A stretch of DNA of 64,000 nucleotides from Archangium violaceum (GTDB lineage: Bacteria; Myxococcota; Myxococcia; Myxococcales; Myxococcaceae), in the NCBI RefSeq assembly GCF_016887565.1, contig NZ_CP069396.1, forward strand, positions 186,001 through 250,000, written 5' to 3'. The position numbers and the translations under genes were made by a program. Shown here piece by piece: positions 1 to 8,343 of the stretch (the stretch's first letter is position 1; every line of letters starts with the position of its first letter). Under the pieces are notes generated by a model. It was not told where the DNA came from, made no database searches, and worked only from the letters and a program-made list of their open reading frames with translations.

Positions 1-603
1 ACGCTGGCGGTGTCGCTGCCCGCTCTGGCGGAGCCAGCCGCGACGGCCGCACCCGTGCGGACGGTGTTGGTGATGGGAGACTCGCTGTCCGCCGCCTACG
101 GGATCGCGCCGGAGGAAGGCTGGGTGGCGCTGACGGCCGAGCGCATGGCCAAACAGGCGCCTGGGTGGCGGGTGGTGAATGCCAGTGTGAGTGGTGAGAC
201 AACCGCGGGGGGCGCCTCGCGGATAGGGGGAGAGCTGGCGCGCAACCGGCCGGAGGTGGTGGTCATCGCCCTGGGGGGCAACGACGGCCTGCGGGGCCTG
301 CCGCTCAAGCAGACCCGGGCCAACCTGGAGAAGATGGTGAGCGCGGCCAAATCCTCCGGGGCGCGGGTGCTGCTGGTGGGCATGCGCATGCCGCCCAACC
401 TGGGGAAGGCCTACACGGAGGGCTTCACGGCCAACTACCGCGCGGTGGCCGAGGCGCATCAGGTGGCCCTGCTCCCGTTCCTGCTGGAGCCCATCGCGCT
501 GGACCGCAACGCCTTCCAGGCCGACAACATCCACCCCATCGCCGCCGTGCAGCCCAAGCTGCGAGATCACGTCTGGCCCGCGCTGGCTCCGCTGCTGAAG
601 TAG
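1..603 (+). CDS. tesA: GDSL/SGNH arylesterase (TesA-like), 5' end cut by window
   Basis: The product resembles periplasmic multifunctional acyl-CoA thioesterase I/lysophospholipase (TesA), an SGNH hydrolase acting on thioesters and esters. All SGNH blocks are visible: MGDSLSAAYGI near the start (nucleophile Ser), the Gly of SVSGETTAGG, the Asn of ALGGNDGLRG, and the Asp/His pair in DNIHPIAAVQ near the C-terminus. The reading frame is open to base 1, and the first residues (TLAVSLPALAEPA) look like the end of a Sec signal peptide. The true start therefore lies upstream, and the GTG at 10 is unlikely to be it. The visible length of about 200 residues is close to the family norm. The next gene on this strand begins about 70 bases after the stop. 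Confidence 0.85.
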   Translation, partial: TLAVSLPALAEPAATAAPVRTVLVMGDSLSAAYGIAPEEGWVALTAERMAKQAPGWRVVNASVSGETTAGGASRIGGELARNRPEVVVIALGGNDGLRGLPLKQTRANLEKMVSAAKSSGARVLLVGMRMPPNLGKAYTEGFTANYRAVAEAHQVALLPFLLEPIALDRNAFQADNIHPIAAVQPKLRDHVWPALAPLLK

Positions 604-672
604 GCAGGAGAGCGGCCACGTCGGCGGCGGGGTGGGGGGTGTTCCGGCACCTGGATGCGTAGAGTGTGCGGG

Positions 673-1725
673 ATGAGTGCCTCGCCCGACACCTCCACCC
701 CTTCCTCCTCGTCCCAGGCCCGCCCGCGCCGACGCTGGCCGCGCCGCTTGCTGTGGATGGGCCTCGGTCTGGCTGTCTTGTTGGTTGTCGGCTCGGTGTA
801 CCAGGCCGTGTCCGCGGCGGCGGATGCGCACGACTTCCCCCCGCCGGGACGGATGGTGGACGTGGGCGGCTACCGCCTGCACCTGAACTGCACGGGGGAG
901 GGGAGCCCCACCGTGGTGTTGGAGACGGGCGCCAACGCCATGTCCTCGGGCTGGGCCTGGGTGCAGCCGGAGGTGGCGAAGTCCACGCGCGTCTGCTCGT
1001 ACGATCGGGCGGGGACGGCCTGGAGCGAGCTGGCTCCAGGGCCTCGCGACGCGGCGCACGTCGCCGAGCAGCTCCACACGCTGCTGGCGAACGCGGGTGA
1101 GCGGGGTCCCTTCGTCCTGGTGGGGCACTCGCTGGGCGGGCTCTTCGTACGCCTCTACGCGGACCGTCATCCGGGAGAGGTCGCCGGCATGGTGCTGCTG
1201 GATGCCTCGCACCCGGACCAGATGCAGCGGCTGCCGGAGTCCGCCCGGAAGCAGTTCGAGTTGGGCATGAAGGTGATGGACCTCGCGCCCGCGCTCATCC
1301 ACGTGGGCCTGGTGCGCGCCACGGGTCTCTTCGCCGCGATCGGGCGGGGGCTGCCCGAGCGGGCCTTCGCGGAGGTGGAGGCCTTCTCCGCCACGACCCG
1401 GAACCTGGAGGCCGCCTCCGCCGAGATGCGGGCCTGGGACGACTCCGCGGCCCAGGTGCGTGCCACGCGGGGACTCGGTGAGCGGCCCCTGCTGGTGGTG
1501 AGCGCGGGGTCGGCCGCGGGGGCGGAGGAACTCGTTCCGGCGTTCCAGGCCCTGCACCGCGAGCTGGTCTCGCTCTCCTCCCGTGGCGAGTACCGTCTCA
1601 TCCCCGAGGCCAACCACCTCTCGTTGCTCACGGATGAGGCACATGCCCGCCAGACGAGCGCCGCCATCCTCGAGGTGGTGGGCAAGGTGCGTGCCCCGCC
1701 GGTGGCCGGAGCGGCCTCGCCCTAG
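673..1725 (+). CDS. Membrane-anchored alpha/beta hydrolase
   Basis: Alpha/beta-hydrolase fold protein of 350 residues. A basic N-terminus (RPRRRWPRR) precedes one hydrophobic segment (LLWMGLGLAVLLVVGSVYQA), so it is probably anchored in the inner membrane with the catalytic domain outside. The nucleophile elbow GHSLGG and the late His in EANHLSLL are visible; an HG-like oxyanion strand (VVLETGANAMSSGW) precedes SYDRAGTAWSE. The sequence resembles the family of lipase-like hydrolases with a YDRAG motif. The ATG at 673 was chosen because the in-frame ATG at 655 lies before a run with no additional conserved residues; neither has a strong ribosome site. Substrate is unknown. Confidence 0.8.
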   Translation: MSASPDTSTPSSSSQARPRRRWPRRLLWMGLGLAVLLVVGSVYQAVSAAADAHDFPPPGRMVDVGGYRLHLNCTGEGSPTVVLETGANAMSSGWAWVQPEVAKSTRVCSYDRAGTAWSELAPGPRDAAHVAEQLHTLLANAGERGPFVLVGHSLGGLFVRLYADRHPGEVAGMVLLDASHPDQMQRLPESARKQFELGMKVMDLAPALIHVGLVRATGLFAAIGRGLPERAFAEVEAFSATTRNLEAASAEMRAWDDSAAQVRATRGLGERPLLVVSAGSAAGAEELVPAFQALHRELVSLSSRGEYRLIPEANHLSLLTDEAHARQTSAAILEVVGKVRAPPVAGAASP

Positions 1726-1956
1726 CCGCTCTGCAGAAGCATCAGACGGAAAGTCCAGTCGCCGCGTCCGCTCCTTCTTCGGTTCCGCCTTCGTTACTGC
1801 CTCAGGCGCTGGGGGACCGGACAATCTCCAGATTTCACCTGACGATATCACTCATCCATCCTTCAATGACTGGCAAGGGGCCGAGGAGGGGTCGTTCGTG
1901 CAACCGCTGCCGGCGAAATGGGGATAGGTTGGGTCGAAAAGTTCGAGAGAATCGAT

Positions 1957-2859
1957 ATGTCCTCCGAGCCCGGTACGCCGACCCTTGACCAGTTGCGAGT
2001 ATTCCTGACGGTGGTGGAGGTGGGCAGCTTCGCCGGGGCGGCACGCCAGCTGAAGCGGGCCACGTCGGTCATCAGCTACACGATCGCCAACCTGGAGGCG
2101 CAGCTCGGCGTCTCTCTCTTCGACCGCGAGTCGACCCGGAAGCCGCGGCTGACCGAGGCGGGGCGCACGGTGCTGGCGGAGGCGCGCACCATCTCCAATG
2201 GCGTGGACGGGCTGCGCGCCAAGGTGAAGGGGCTTCTGCGGGGACTCGAGGCGGAGCTCCGCGTCGCGCTCGACGTGATGCTGCCGGCGTCGCGCGTGGT
2301 CGACGCGCTCACGTCCTTCCGCAAGGAGTTTCCGACGGTGTCGCTGCACCTGTACATGGAGGCGCTCGGCGCGGTGACGCAGCGGGTGCTCGATGGCGCG
2401 GCCACGCTCGGTGTCAGCGGACCGCTCGACGCGGGCATCGGCGGAATCGAACGTATCTCGGTGGGCAGCGTGGAGATGATTCCCGTGGCGGCACCGGAGC
2501 ACCCGCTGGCGCGGGCGAAGCGGAATCAGCCGGGCGCCGGGCGGGCGCATGTGCAACTCGTGCTGACGGACCGCTCGACGCTCACGCAAGGCAAGGACAT
2601 CGCGGTCCTGAGCCCCCGGACGTGGCGGCTGGCCGATCTCGGCTCCAAGCACATGCTGCTGAGGGAAGGAATCGGGTGGGGGAACATGCCCATCCCGATG
2701 GTGCGCGAAGACCTCGAGTCTGGACGCCTCGTCCACCTCGACATGCCCGACTTCAGGGGCGGGTCCTACGGCTTCCACGCCATCTACCGGACGGACTCTC
2801 CGCCGGGGCCGGCCGCTTCCTGGCTCATCTCCCGTTTCCAGGGGCAGCGCTCGGAGTAG
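1957..2859 (+). CDS. LysR-family transcriptional regulator
   Basis: LysR-type regulator of 300 residues. The N-terminal winged helix-turn-helix is typical (TLDQLRVFLTVVEVGSFAGAARQLKRATSVISYTIANLEAQLG, then LFDRESTRKPRLTEAG). It is followed by a linker helix and a periplasmic-binding-protein-like effector domain (from about residue 90). The ATG at 1957 has a GAGAG ribosome site six bases upstream and places the helix-turn-helix at the usual distance from the N-terminus; the upstream in-frame ATG at 1918 adds 13 unconserved residues. No divergent partner gene exists, so its target cannot be inferred from context. Confidence 0.88.
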   Translation: MSSEPGTPTLDQLRVFLTVVEVGSFAGAARQLKRATSVISYTIANLEAQLGVSLFDRESTRKPRLTEAGRTVLAEARTISNGVDGLRAKVKGLLRGLEAELRVALDVMLPASRVVDALTSFRKEFPTVSLHLYMEALGAVTQRVLDGAATLGVSGPLDAGIGGIERISVGSVEMIPVAAPEHPLARAKRNQPGAGRAHVQLVLTDRSTLTQGKDIAVLSPRTWRLADLGSKHMLLREGIGWGNMPIPMVREDLESGRLVHLDMPDFRGGSYGFHAIYRTDSPPGPAASWLISRFQGQRSE

Positions 2860-3008
2860 ACATGCCGATTTTCTCGAACGTTTCGACCGAGATTATGCCA
2901 GTTTCGTCGTAACAACAGACGCAGTACTTCTTCCTCATCAAGCCGGCCCGAACACCTCGGGACGGGTCGTACCCACGCCGTGCTCACTGTTGATGGAGGA
3001 AGTCTCAC

Positions 3009-3671
3009 ATGCGCCAGAACCTGCTCATTGCCATTCTTTCGCTGTCCTATGCCCTCGCCGCTTGTGGCGGAGACGCGCTGACCTTGGAGGAGGGCCTCGG
3101 GGTGAACGAGGACGGCGTGGTGACGCTCACCACCGCGACCTTCGACACGACGTACCAGGCGCCTTTCTGCGCCGACGCGGGTGCGAATTGTGATTCGGGC
3201 TCGCTGCTCAACGGCCGCTCGGACGCGGTGCCCGAGGCGAACGGGCCCAACACGCTCGAGGCGAGCTGCGCGGACGGCACCTGGGGTGGCTACTTCGTGA
3301 AGCGGGCCATCGAGCACCTCTCGGTGAGCACCCCGGACGGCTCGGCCCTGGCCGCGGGCAAGACGGTGAAGCTGGAGGCGACCGTGTATGCCTATTCGCT
3401 CGTGCAGGACAAGCTGGACCTGTACTACACGGCGAGCGTCGAGAACCCATCGTGGACGTACCTCGGCACGTACACGCCGGACCGCAGTGGCCTCAACACC
3501 TTCGCCGTCACGTACACCCTGCCCGCGGGCGGTGTGCAGGCCGTGCGCGCCAACTTCCGCTTCGTCGACTCCAACAACACCAATAGCCCCCCGTCCATCT
3601 GCAGCAGCGGCAACTACGACGACCACGACGACCTGATCTTCGCGGTGCGGTCTCCGGTTGCCCTCCGCTGA
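3009..3671 (+). CDS. Secreted lipoprotein of unknown function
   Basis: A 220-residue exported lipoprotein: a short hydrophobic signal (LLIAILSLSYALA) ends in the lipobox LAAC-GG, with Cys19 predicted to be lipidated. The mature part contains six further Cys residues in CADAGANC, SCADGTW and SICSSGN contexts and a DDHDD acidic cluster near the end. Its beta-rich, Thr/Ser-rich composition suggests an extracytoplasmic beta-sandwich. A good ribosome site (GGAGGA) lies upstream of the ATG. I do not recognise the family; similar short cysteine-containing lipoproteins are common in myxobacteria. Confidence 0.75.
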   Translation: MRQNLLIAILSLSYALAACGGDALTLEEGLGVNEDGVVTLTTATFDTTYQAPFCADAGANCDSGSLLNGRSDAVPEANGPNTLEASCADGTWGGYFVKRAIEHLSVSTPDGSALAAGKTVKLEATVYAYSLVQDKLDLYYTASVENPSWTYLGTYTPDRSGLNTFAVTYTLPAGGVQAVRANFRFVDSNNTNSPPSICSSGNYDDHDDLIFAVRSPVALR

Positions 3672-3808
3672 CACACCCTGCCTGGGGGCACGGGCCGTCC
3701 AGCGCGGCATCCACATGCCCCGCCCGAGCGCCTCGGGCACAGCCCGGGGCCGTTGGGGCATGTCTCCTTGCCCCATCTCGACCCTCCTGACGCTCCGAGA
3801 GCCGGCTT

Positions 3809-3881
3809 CCGGGCGCGATTTCGAGCAACTGGTCCGATGGTCGGACCAGTTCGGGCCGACTGCGACCGGAAGGTGTTCCTC
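3809..3881. repeat. Palindromic repeat element, copy A
   Basis: Core is a perfect inverted repeat: AACTGGTCCGA at 3827-3837, loop TGG, TCGGACCAGTT at 3841-3851. A second copy with identical 11-base arms lies at 41609-41633 in the opposite overall orientation. Flank similarity extends the repeat to about 70 bases: a CCGGGCGCG-type block on one side, and a CCGGAAGGT-containing block on the other. It occupies most of an otherwise non-coding 347-base gap (3672-4018). It is a REP/MITE-like intergenic element; no coding role is seen. Confidence 0.75.
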
Positions 3882-4018
3882 TCAACACGGCTGGAATCTC
3901 TGCCGACCATGTCCAAGAAATTCGTGGACAGTCCGCTAGAGGCTCCCGGAAATCGACGGGAGGGCCGATGAGCTCGAGCCGGTCCCACCGTCCAACGCTC
4001 AACCGAGAAGGAGCCGTC

Positions 4019-4441
4019 ATGACGATCAAAGCAGCGACCCCCTACTTCATCCTCAATGGCAGGGCCGAGCAGGCCATCGCCTTCTACCAGCGTGCCCTCG
4101 GCGCGAAAACGGAGGCACTCCAGCGGTTCGGAGACGTCGACCAGAGTTGTCCCGTGGCGATGAAGAGCCGGGTCATGCACGCGGCCCTGCGCGTGGGCGA
4201 CGCGCTGCTGATGATGAGCGACGGCTCCGACGAGGAGCTGCCGCCACGGAGCGGGAACGTGAGCATCGCCCTCCAGTTCGATGATCCCGACCAGGCCCGG
4301 CAATGCTTCGACGCGCTGGCGACGAACGGCAAGGCCATCCAGCCACTCATCGACGCCCCCTGGGGTGAGCTGTTCGGCGTGGTTTCCGACGAGTTCGGCA
4401 TCAACTGGATGTTCAACAGCGCCAAGGTCAAGAAGGCCTGA
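4019..4441 (+). CDS. VOC-family protein (PhnB/glyoxalase-like)
   Basis: A 140-residue vicinal-oxygen-chelate protein of the PhnB-like subfamily (beta-alpha-beta-beta-beta modules). Typical features are TPYFILNGRAEQAIAFYQRALGA at the N-terminus, VMHAALRVGDALLMMSD in the middle and WGELFGVVSDEFGINWMFN at the C-terminus. Such proteins bind metal or small ligands or protect against antibiotics; function here is unknown. The ATG at 4019 was chosen over an earlier in-frame ATG (3968) because an AAGGAG ribosome site sits seven bases upstream and the PhnB fold starts immediately after it. Confidence 0.88.
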   Translation: MTIKAATPYFILNGRAEQAIAFYQRALGAKTEALQRFGDVDQSCPVAMKSRVMHAALRVGDALLMMSDGSDEELPPRSGNVSIALQFDDPDQARQCFDALATNGKAIQPLIDAPWGELFGVVSDEFGINWMFNSAKVKKA

Positions 4442-4447
4442 CGCACG

Positions 4448-4548
4448 TTCCCGCTGGCCATTGGCGCCGCCAGCGTCTGGGTCTTCAACGGAGCGTGCGT
4501 CCTCGGCGCCGTCGTGATGGGGGCCCTGACGCTGGGGCTGGCGTGGCG
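4448..4548 (+). pseudogene. Possible remnant of a membrane protein C-terminus
   Basis: Directly after the VOC gene, one frame reads a strongly hydrophobic stretch (FPLAIGAASVWVFNGACVLGA, then VVMGALTLGLAWRY) that looks like one or two transmembrane segments and has no start codon. It runs into the 3' end of the opposite-strand lipoprotein gene. It may be the tail of a deleted membrane-protein gene, or a chance reading of GC-rich DNA. Confidence 0.25.
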
Positions 4549-6024
4549 TTACCAGGTGACATCGACCCGCGCGGGCGCGGTGGTCCGAGCGGACCCGGAG
4601 CCCGCCAGGAAGCGCTCCAGCACCGTCTTGCGGAAGGGCAGGAACTGGTCGCGGAGCGCCGGGGAGATGGCGTAGCGGCCGGAGTCCGCCGGGTCATCGG
4701 TCTCGGTGCTGTGGACGAAGTTCGCCGACGCGGGCCACGTCAGGCCACCGCCCACGGGCCTGCCGCTGTTGCGCTGGTGGCAGCCGCCGCAAGAGAGGGC
4801 CTGGGCGCGGGCCACGACATCCCGAGGCGTCAGCGAGCTGCCCACTCGGGCGAGCTCCTGGCCGATGGCCTGGTGGAAGGCGCTGGGGCCGGGGCCGAAC
4901 CGGGCGAGGTAGTCATCCGCCCCGCCCGGGGTCTGGGCATCATCCTGGGCGGCGTTGAAGGTATCCGGCACCGAGTAGTTGAAGCGGTCGAGGTCATCGA
5001 GGGCCAGGCTCGCCACCTGGGTGACGAAGTGGCTCTGGAAGGCGGAGGCGCGGGAGTCGGTGGACGCGGGGTTGAACAGCCCTCCGAAGGGGTTCGTCTT
5101 CACCGTCGCCGGGACGAACGCGAGCGTGCACGCGGCCCGCGAGGTGCAATCCCTCACCAGCTTGAACTCACGCAGCATCCACGGCACCGGAGGCGCGTCC
5201 GGCCCGCCCCGGAAGAACTGGTTGGTGCGCACCTGCCCGAGGCTCCTCGGGTTGTTGCCGTACAGGTTCATGCCCACCACCGGCTCGAAGCCCGGCAGCC
5301 CCGAGAAGTAGAAGGACTCCAGCTTGTCGGCGCGCGCCAGGGGGTCCGACACGGAGGACAGCCCGCTCCAGAACTCGGCCACGGGCCGGCAGCCCTCGAG
5401 CCCCAGCTCGGGGTGCGGGTTGGGCAGGACCGACTCGAAGTTGATGAAGTTCCGCATGCCGGGATTGAAGGGCAGCTTCGCCAGGACGATGCGGTATTGG
5501 CCGCAGTCGGAGCCGTCCGCGGCCGCCAGGTCGAAGCGGTTGTAGAGGCCCACCGCCCCATAGCTGTCCAGGTTGATGACGGACCCGAGCCGCGCCTGTC
5601 CGCCCTCGCTCGGGCGGCACACGTAGGGGAAGCCGTTGAGCGTGTTGCCGTTGTCGGTGCAGTGCGGCATGCCCGGCAGGTCCGCCTGCCCGGGCGCCGG
5701 GTTCTGCGTGTCCCAGAGCTGGCGGAAGAGCTGGTCGGCGGTGAAGCCCGTCCCGCCGTTGTCGGCGACCAGCCGGGTGAACACCCGCCGCCCGTTGAAC
5801 CGGGACAGGATGCTCTTCTCCGTCACGATCAGCGAGCGGAAGGGATCCACGGGAGCGGGAGCCGTGGAGGGCTGGGGGGAAGGAGGCGGGGGAACCATTC
5901 CGATGCCGGTGCGATCCGACTGCGGCGCCTCGTCCGCTTCGGAGCCCGCGGGCCCCTCACACGCACTCAACATGGCGGCGGCGATCGCCACCCGACACAC
6001 CCGATTGAAACGCTCGTGGCCCAC
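4549..6024 (-). CDS. Secreted lipoprotein with one cytochrome-c-type CGGCH motif
   Basis: A 491-residue lipoprotein: signal AIAAAMLSAC with lipobox Cys near residue 18, followed by a Pro/Ser-rich linker and a large globular domain of unknown family. A single CxxCH haem-attachment motif (CGGCH, about residues 412-416) lies in LSCGGCHQRNSGRPVGGG. This suggests a covalently bound haem c or a cysteine-based metal site near the C-terminus. The GTG start at 6024 was chosen because AAGGGA lies six bases upstream and it directly precedes the signal peptide; the ATG at 6120 would add 32 unlikely residues. The gene faces the MpaB-like gene in the same direction, 138 bases apart. Confidence 0.72.
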   Translation of the reverse strand: MGHERFNRVCRVAIAAAMLSACEGPAGSEADEAPQSDRTGIGMVPPPPSPQPSTAPAPVDPFRSLIVTEKSILSRFNGRRVFTRLVADNGGTGFTADQLFRQLWDTQNPAPGQADLPGMPHCTDNGNTLNGFPYVCRPSEGGQARLGSVINLDSYGAVGLYNRFDLAAADGSDCGQYRIVLAKLPFNPGMRNFINFESVLPNPHPELGLEGCRPVAEFWSGLSSVSDPLARADKLESFYFSGLPGFEPVVGMNLYGNNPRSLGQVRTNQFFRGGPDAPPVPWMLREFKLVRDCTSRAACTLAFVPATVKTNPFGGLFNPASTDSRASAFQSHFVTQVASLALDDLDRFNYSVPDTFNAAQDDAQTPGGADDYLARFGPGPSAFHQAIGQELARVGSSLTPRDVVARAQALSCGGCHQRNSGRPVGGGLTWPASANFVHSTETDDPADSGRYAISPALRDQFLPFRKTVLERFLAGSGSARTTAPARVDVTW

Positions 6025-6162
6025 GGAGTTTCCCTTTCGCGCGGCGCGAGGAGGCGCCGGACGAACAGTTGGACCCGTGAGCGCCCCCAAGTGGGCAACG
6101 CATCCCGCTTCCGAGGGCAAAGGAGTCTCGCAACGAGCCCTATGCCCGAACGGAAGGGTTTC

Positions 6163-7197
6163 TCAATCCTTGTCGTCCACTGGGACCTTCACCGCGACCG
6201 GCCGGATGCTGAAAGGCACGTCGATGTAGGAGTCGATGGTGTTCAGCACCCGGGCCATGACCGTCGGCCGCTCTCCTCGAGCCTGGGCCAGCCGCATCTG
6301 AGCCTGATGCCAGGCCGTGACGGAGCGGAGCGTCGGCGGGGTGAGGTTGATTGCCCGGCGCATCGTGCCCTTCAGGAGCTTCCACGCGCGCTGCTCTCCC
6401 GGTCCCCAGGCCAGTCCGTACGCCTCGCGCCAGCGCTCCGGCAGGAGGCCGGCGGTGAGCAACTCATCGAGCTGTCCCCGGGTGAATGGCGAATTGAAGA
6501 GCAGGCTGGCCAACTCGAGCGCCGTGTCTCCCGTGCGCAGCGTATCCCCCGCCAGCTGCTGGTCATACCACTCGTAGAAGGTCTCGAGCGTGGGCGACAC
6601 CTGCTCCGGCAGGAGCCCGAATTGCGCCGCGGCGAGCAGCGTCTCCTGATAGTAACGGCGCTTCTCCTCGATGCTGAGCGGCCGCACGAATGTCTCGAAG
6701 ACCTGGATGGCGCCGTCGATGAGGGTGGCGAGCACCCAACGCTGCAGCGCGGGATCGTTCGCGCGATAGTGGCCGTCGCCCCGCGGGCCGGCGCCGGCCG
6801 GAAGTGAGCCGTAGACGCGGCTGTGGAGGCTGTGGACCCGCTTCGCGGCGCCCGTCGCCTCGCGGAGGCCACCGAAGACGAGCTGGTACATCGCCGTATA
6901 GGTGCGTCGCGCACGGCCGAGCAGGTCACCCCGGAAGTTGCTGTTCTGGGATACGCCGTGAGCCACCGCCGGATGGGCGATCTGCAGCAGGATGGCGCGC
7001 AGTCCGCCGAGGAGGATCACCGGCTCGCGATAGATCAACCAGGTCATGCTGTCGGGGCCGTAAATGCCCTCGAGCTCGCCAGCCGCGTGCTCCCGCAGGT
7101 AGTCGAGACACTTGCGGAAGTGCTCGCGGTCCTGGCTGATCTGCTGCTCCACTTCCGGCGATGGCGACCACCGCTTCGGGTTCACCTGCGTTCCCAC
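6163..7197 (-). CDS. MpaB/latex-clearing-type (DUF2236) oxygenase family protein
   Basis: A 344-residue protein of the oxygenase MpaB family (also called DUF2236), which includes haem-dependent rubber oxygenases and the mycophenolic-acid side-chain oxygenase. Hallmarks are LIYREPVILLGGLRAILLQIAHPAVAHGVSQNSNF near residues 55-90 (the conserved His is a presumed haem ligand) and the arginine-rich helix DLLGRARRTYTAM. Also present are a downstream VHSLHSRVYG motif and a DPALQRWVLATLIDGAIQVFE helix. No signal peptide is visible, so it is probably cytoplasmic. Substrate unknown. The ATG at 7197 sits just before the first predicted helix. Confidence 0.82.
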   Translation of the reverse strand: MGTQVNPKRWSPSPEVEQQISQDREHFRKCLDYLREHAAGELEGIYGPDSMTWLIYREPVILLGGLRAILLQIAHPAVAHGVSQNSNFRGDLLGRARRTYTAMYQLVFGGLREATGAAKRVHSLHSRVYGSLPAGAGPRGDGHYRANDPALQRWVLATLIDGAIQVFETFVRPLSIEEKRRYYQETLLAAAQFGLLPEQVSPTLETFYEWYDQQLAGDTLRTGDTALELASLLFNSPFTRGQLDELLTAGLLPERWREAYGLAWGPGEQRAWKLLKGTMRRAINLTPPTLRSVTAWHQAQMRLAQARGERPTVMARVLNTIDSYIDVPFSIRPVAVKVPVDDKD

Positions 7198-7419
7198 GAC
7201 TCCGCCTCCATCGCGCTTGTCACGGCAGCCGCCGGGTGCCTGAGCGGCCTATCTCATGGGGTGGACTACCACACGTCCTGTCCCTTGCGCATTTCTGCCC
7301 CGGGGTCTCTCCCGCCGAGCCCGGGTCCAGGGGAACGAAAAAAGAATTCCCACGAAAAATCCCTCGGGCGACGGACGGGCATGTCGAGCCGAGAGCTCGC
7401 CTCCACCCAGGAAGAGACC

Positions 7420-7839
7420 ATGCCCGTGTTCAAGTCCGCTTCGTCCTCCCCGTGGCTGTGTGCCCTGCTCCCGCTGTGGCTCGTGGCGTGCGGCCCCGGT
7501 GAGGAGGACATGCCCTCGAACGAGCCGAGCTCCCTCGCCACCCAACGGTCGCCCGTGGACATGCCCCTCGAGGATGACGAGTGTCACGAGTGGACGCGTG
7601 AATACACCACGACCTCCTCGGAGAGGCAGGTCCTCGGGACCTGGACCGCGCAAGGCTTTCCGGTGTGCTGGGTTTGTGTCAACTACAACGACTGTACGGT
7701 CACCAGGACCTGGCGTGAGTCGTACGTGTGCATGGGACCCACGGTCGAGGGCGCCGTCCTCGAGGTGCACCAGCTGTCCGAGAGCTGGTCCTGCGACCCC
7801 ACCCTGCAGAGCGACTGCGGGTTCCGCCTCTTCTGCTGA
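7420..7839 (+). CDS. Small cysteine-rich lipoprotein
   Basis: A 139-residue exported lipoprotein: signal SSPWLCALLPLWLVAC with lipobox Cys, an acidic linker, then a small domain with eight Cys (CHEW, CWVCVNYNDC, CMGP, CDP, CGF, C-terminal Cys), presumably disulfide-bonded outside the membrane. The ATG at 7420 has GGAAGAG seven bases upstream; another in-frame ATG at 7381 would place residues before the signal and is less likely. No known family recognised. Confidence 0.7.
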   Translation: MPVFKSASSSPWLCALLPLWLVACGPGEEDMPSNEPSSLATQRSPVDMPLEDDECHEWTREYTTTSSERQVLGTWTAQGFPVCWVCVNYNDCTVTRTWRESYVCMGPTVEGAVLEVHQLSESWSCDPTLQSDCGFRLFC

Positions 7840-8064
7840 CCGCTCGCGAGCCCCTGGCCGTCGTGGGCTCCCGCGAAAAGGGTGTCAGACGATTTGTCTG
7901 CTACCTTCCCTGGCGAATTGGAGCCGAGCGAGGCGCCACGGCGACTGAAGCGCTGCGTGGAGGACCACGACCCCGACGAAGAACCGTCCTGTATTCAACA
8001 TTCTCCGGAAGAGACGGTTTCGCCCGAATTCCTTCGCAATCTGATTGCAGTTACTGTAACCAGG

Positions 8065-8188
8065 AATGACAACGTTACGATTCATTCCTTCCCCTCTTGT
8101 GTCCGCGCGCTCTGTCCCGTTGCCATCGGGTTGAAATCTTTCTGTCGGCCGAAAATGACAACGTTACGATTCGCTCCTCCCCTCTTGT
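8065..8188. promoter_or_regulatory. Pair of direct repeats upstream of the GH5 gene
   Basis: Two near-identical units, AATGACAACGTTACGATTC followed by a TCCT/CCCCTCTTGT-type tail, occur at 8065-8100 and 8154-8188, 89 bases apart. Each contains the self-complementary AACGTT. They lie in a 504-base non-coding stretch (7840-8343) that otherwise shows nothing recognisable, about 155-280 bases before the start of the secreted mannanase/cellulase gene. The spacing of roughly 8.5 helical turns suits two binding sites for one regulator. No sigma-70 promoter could be assigned with confidence. Confidence 0.5.
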
Positions 8189-8343
8189 CCTGCCGCTGGG
8201 AATTGTCTCGGTTGGGCATGGCCACGGACTGATTCAGAAACCGCCATCGCGCAAGGGGTTGGACCGCGCCCATTCACCGGGCCTCGCGCTCCATCGACCG
8301 AAGTCGTGGATCCGCCTCGATCACTCACTTCTGGAGACACCTC

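Noticed and set aside
4495-6807. A 770-codon + strand open frame
   Set aside because: It crosses two minus-strand genes and their gap; composition is shadow-like.
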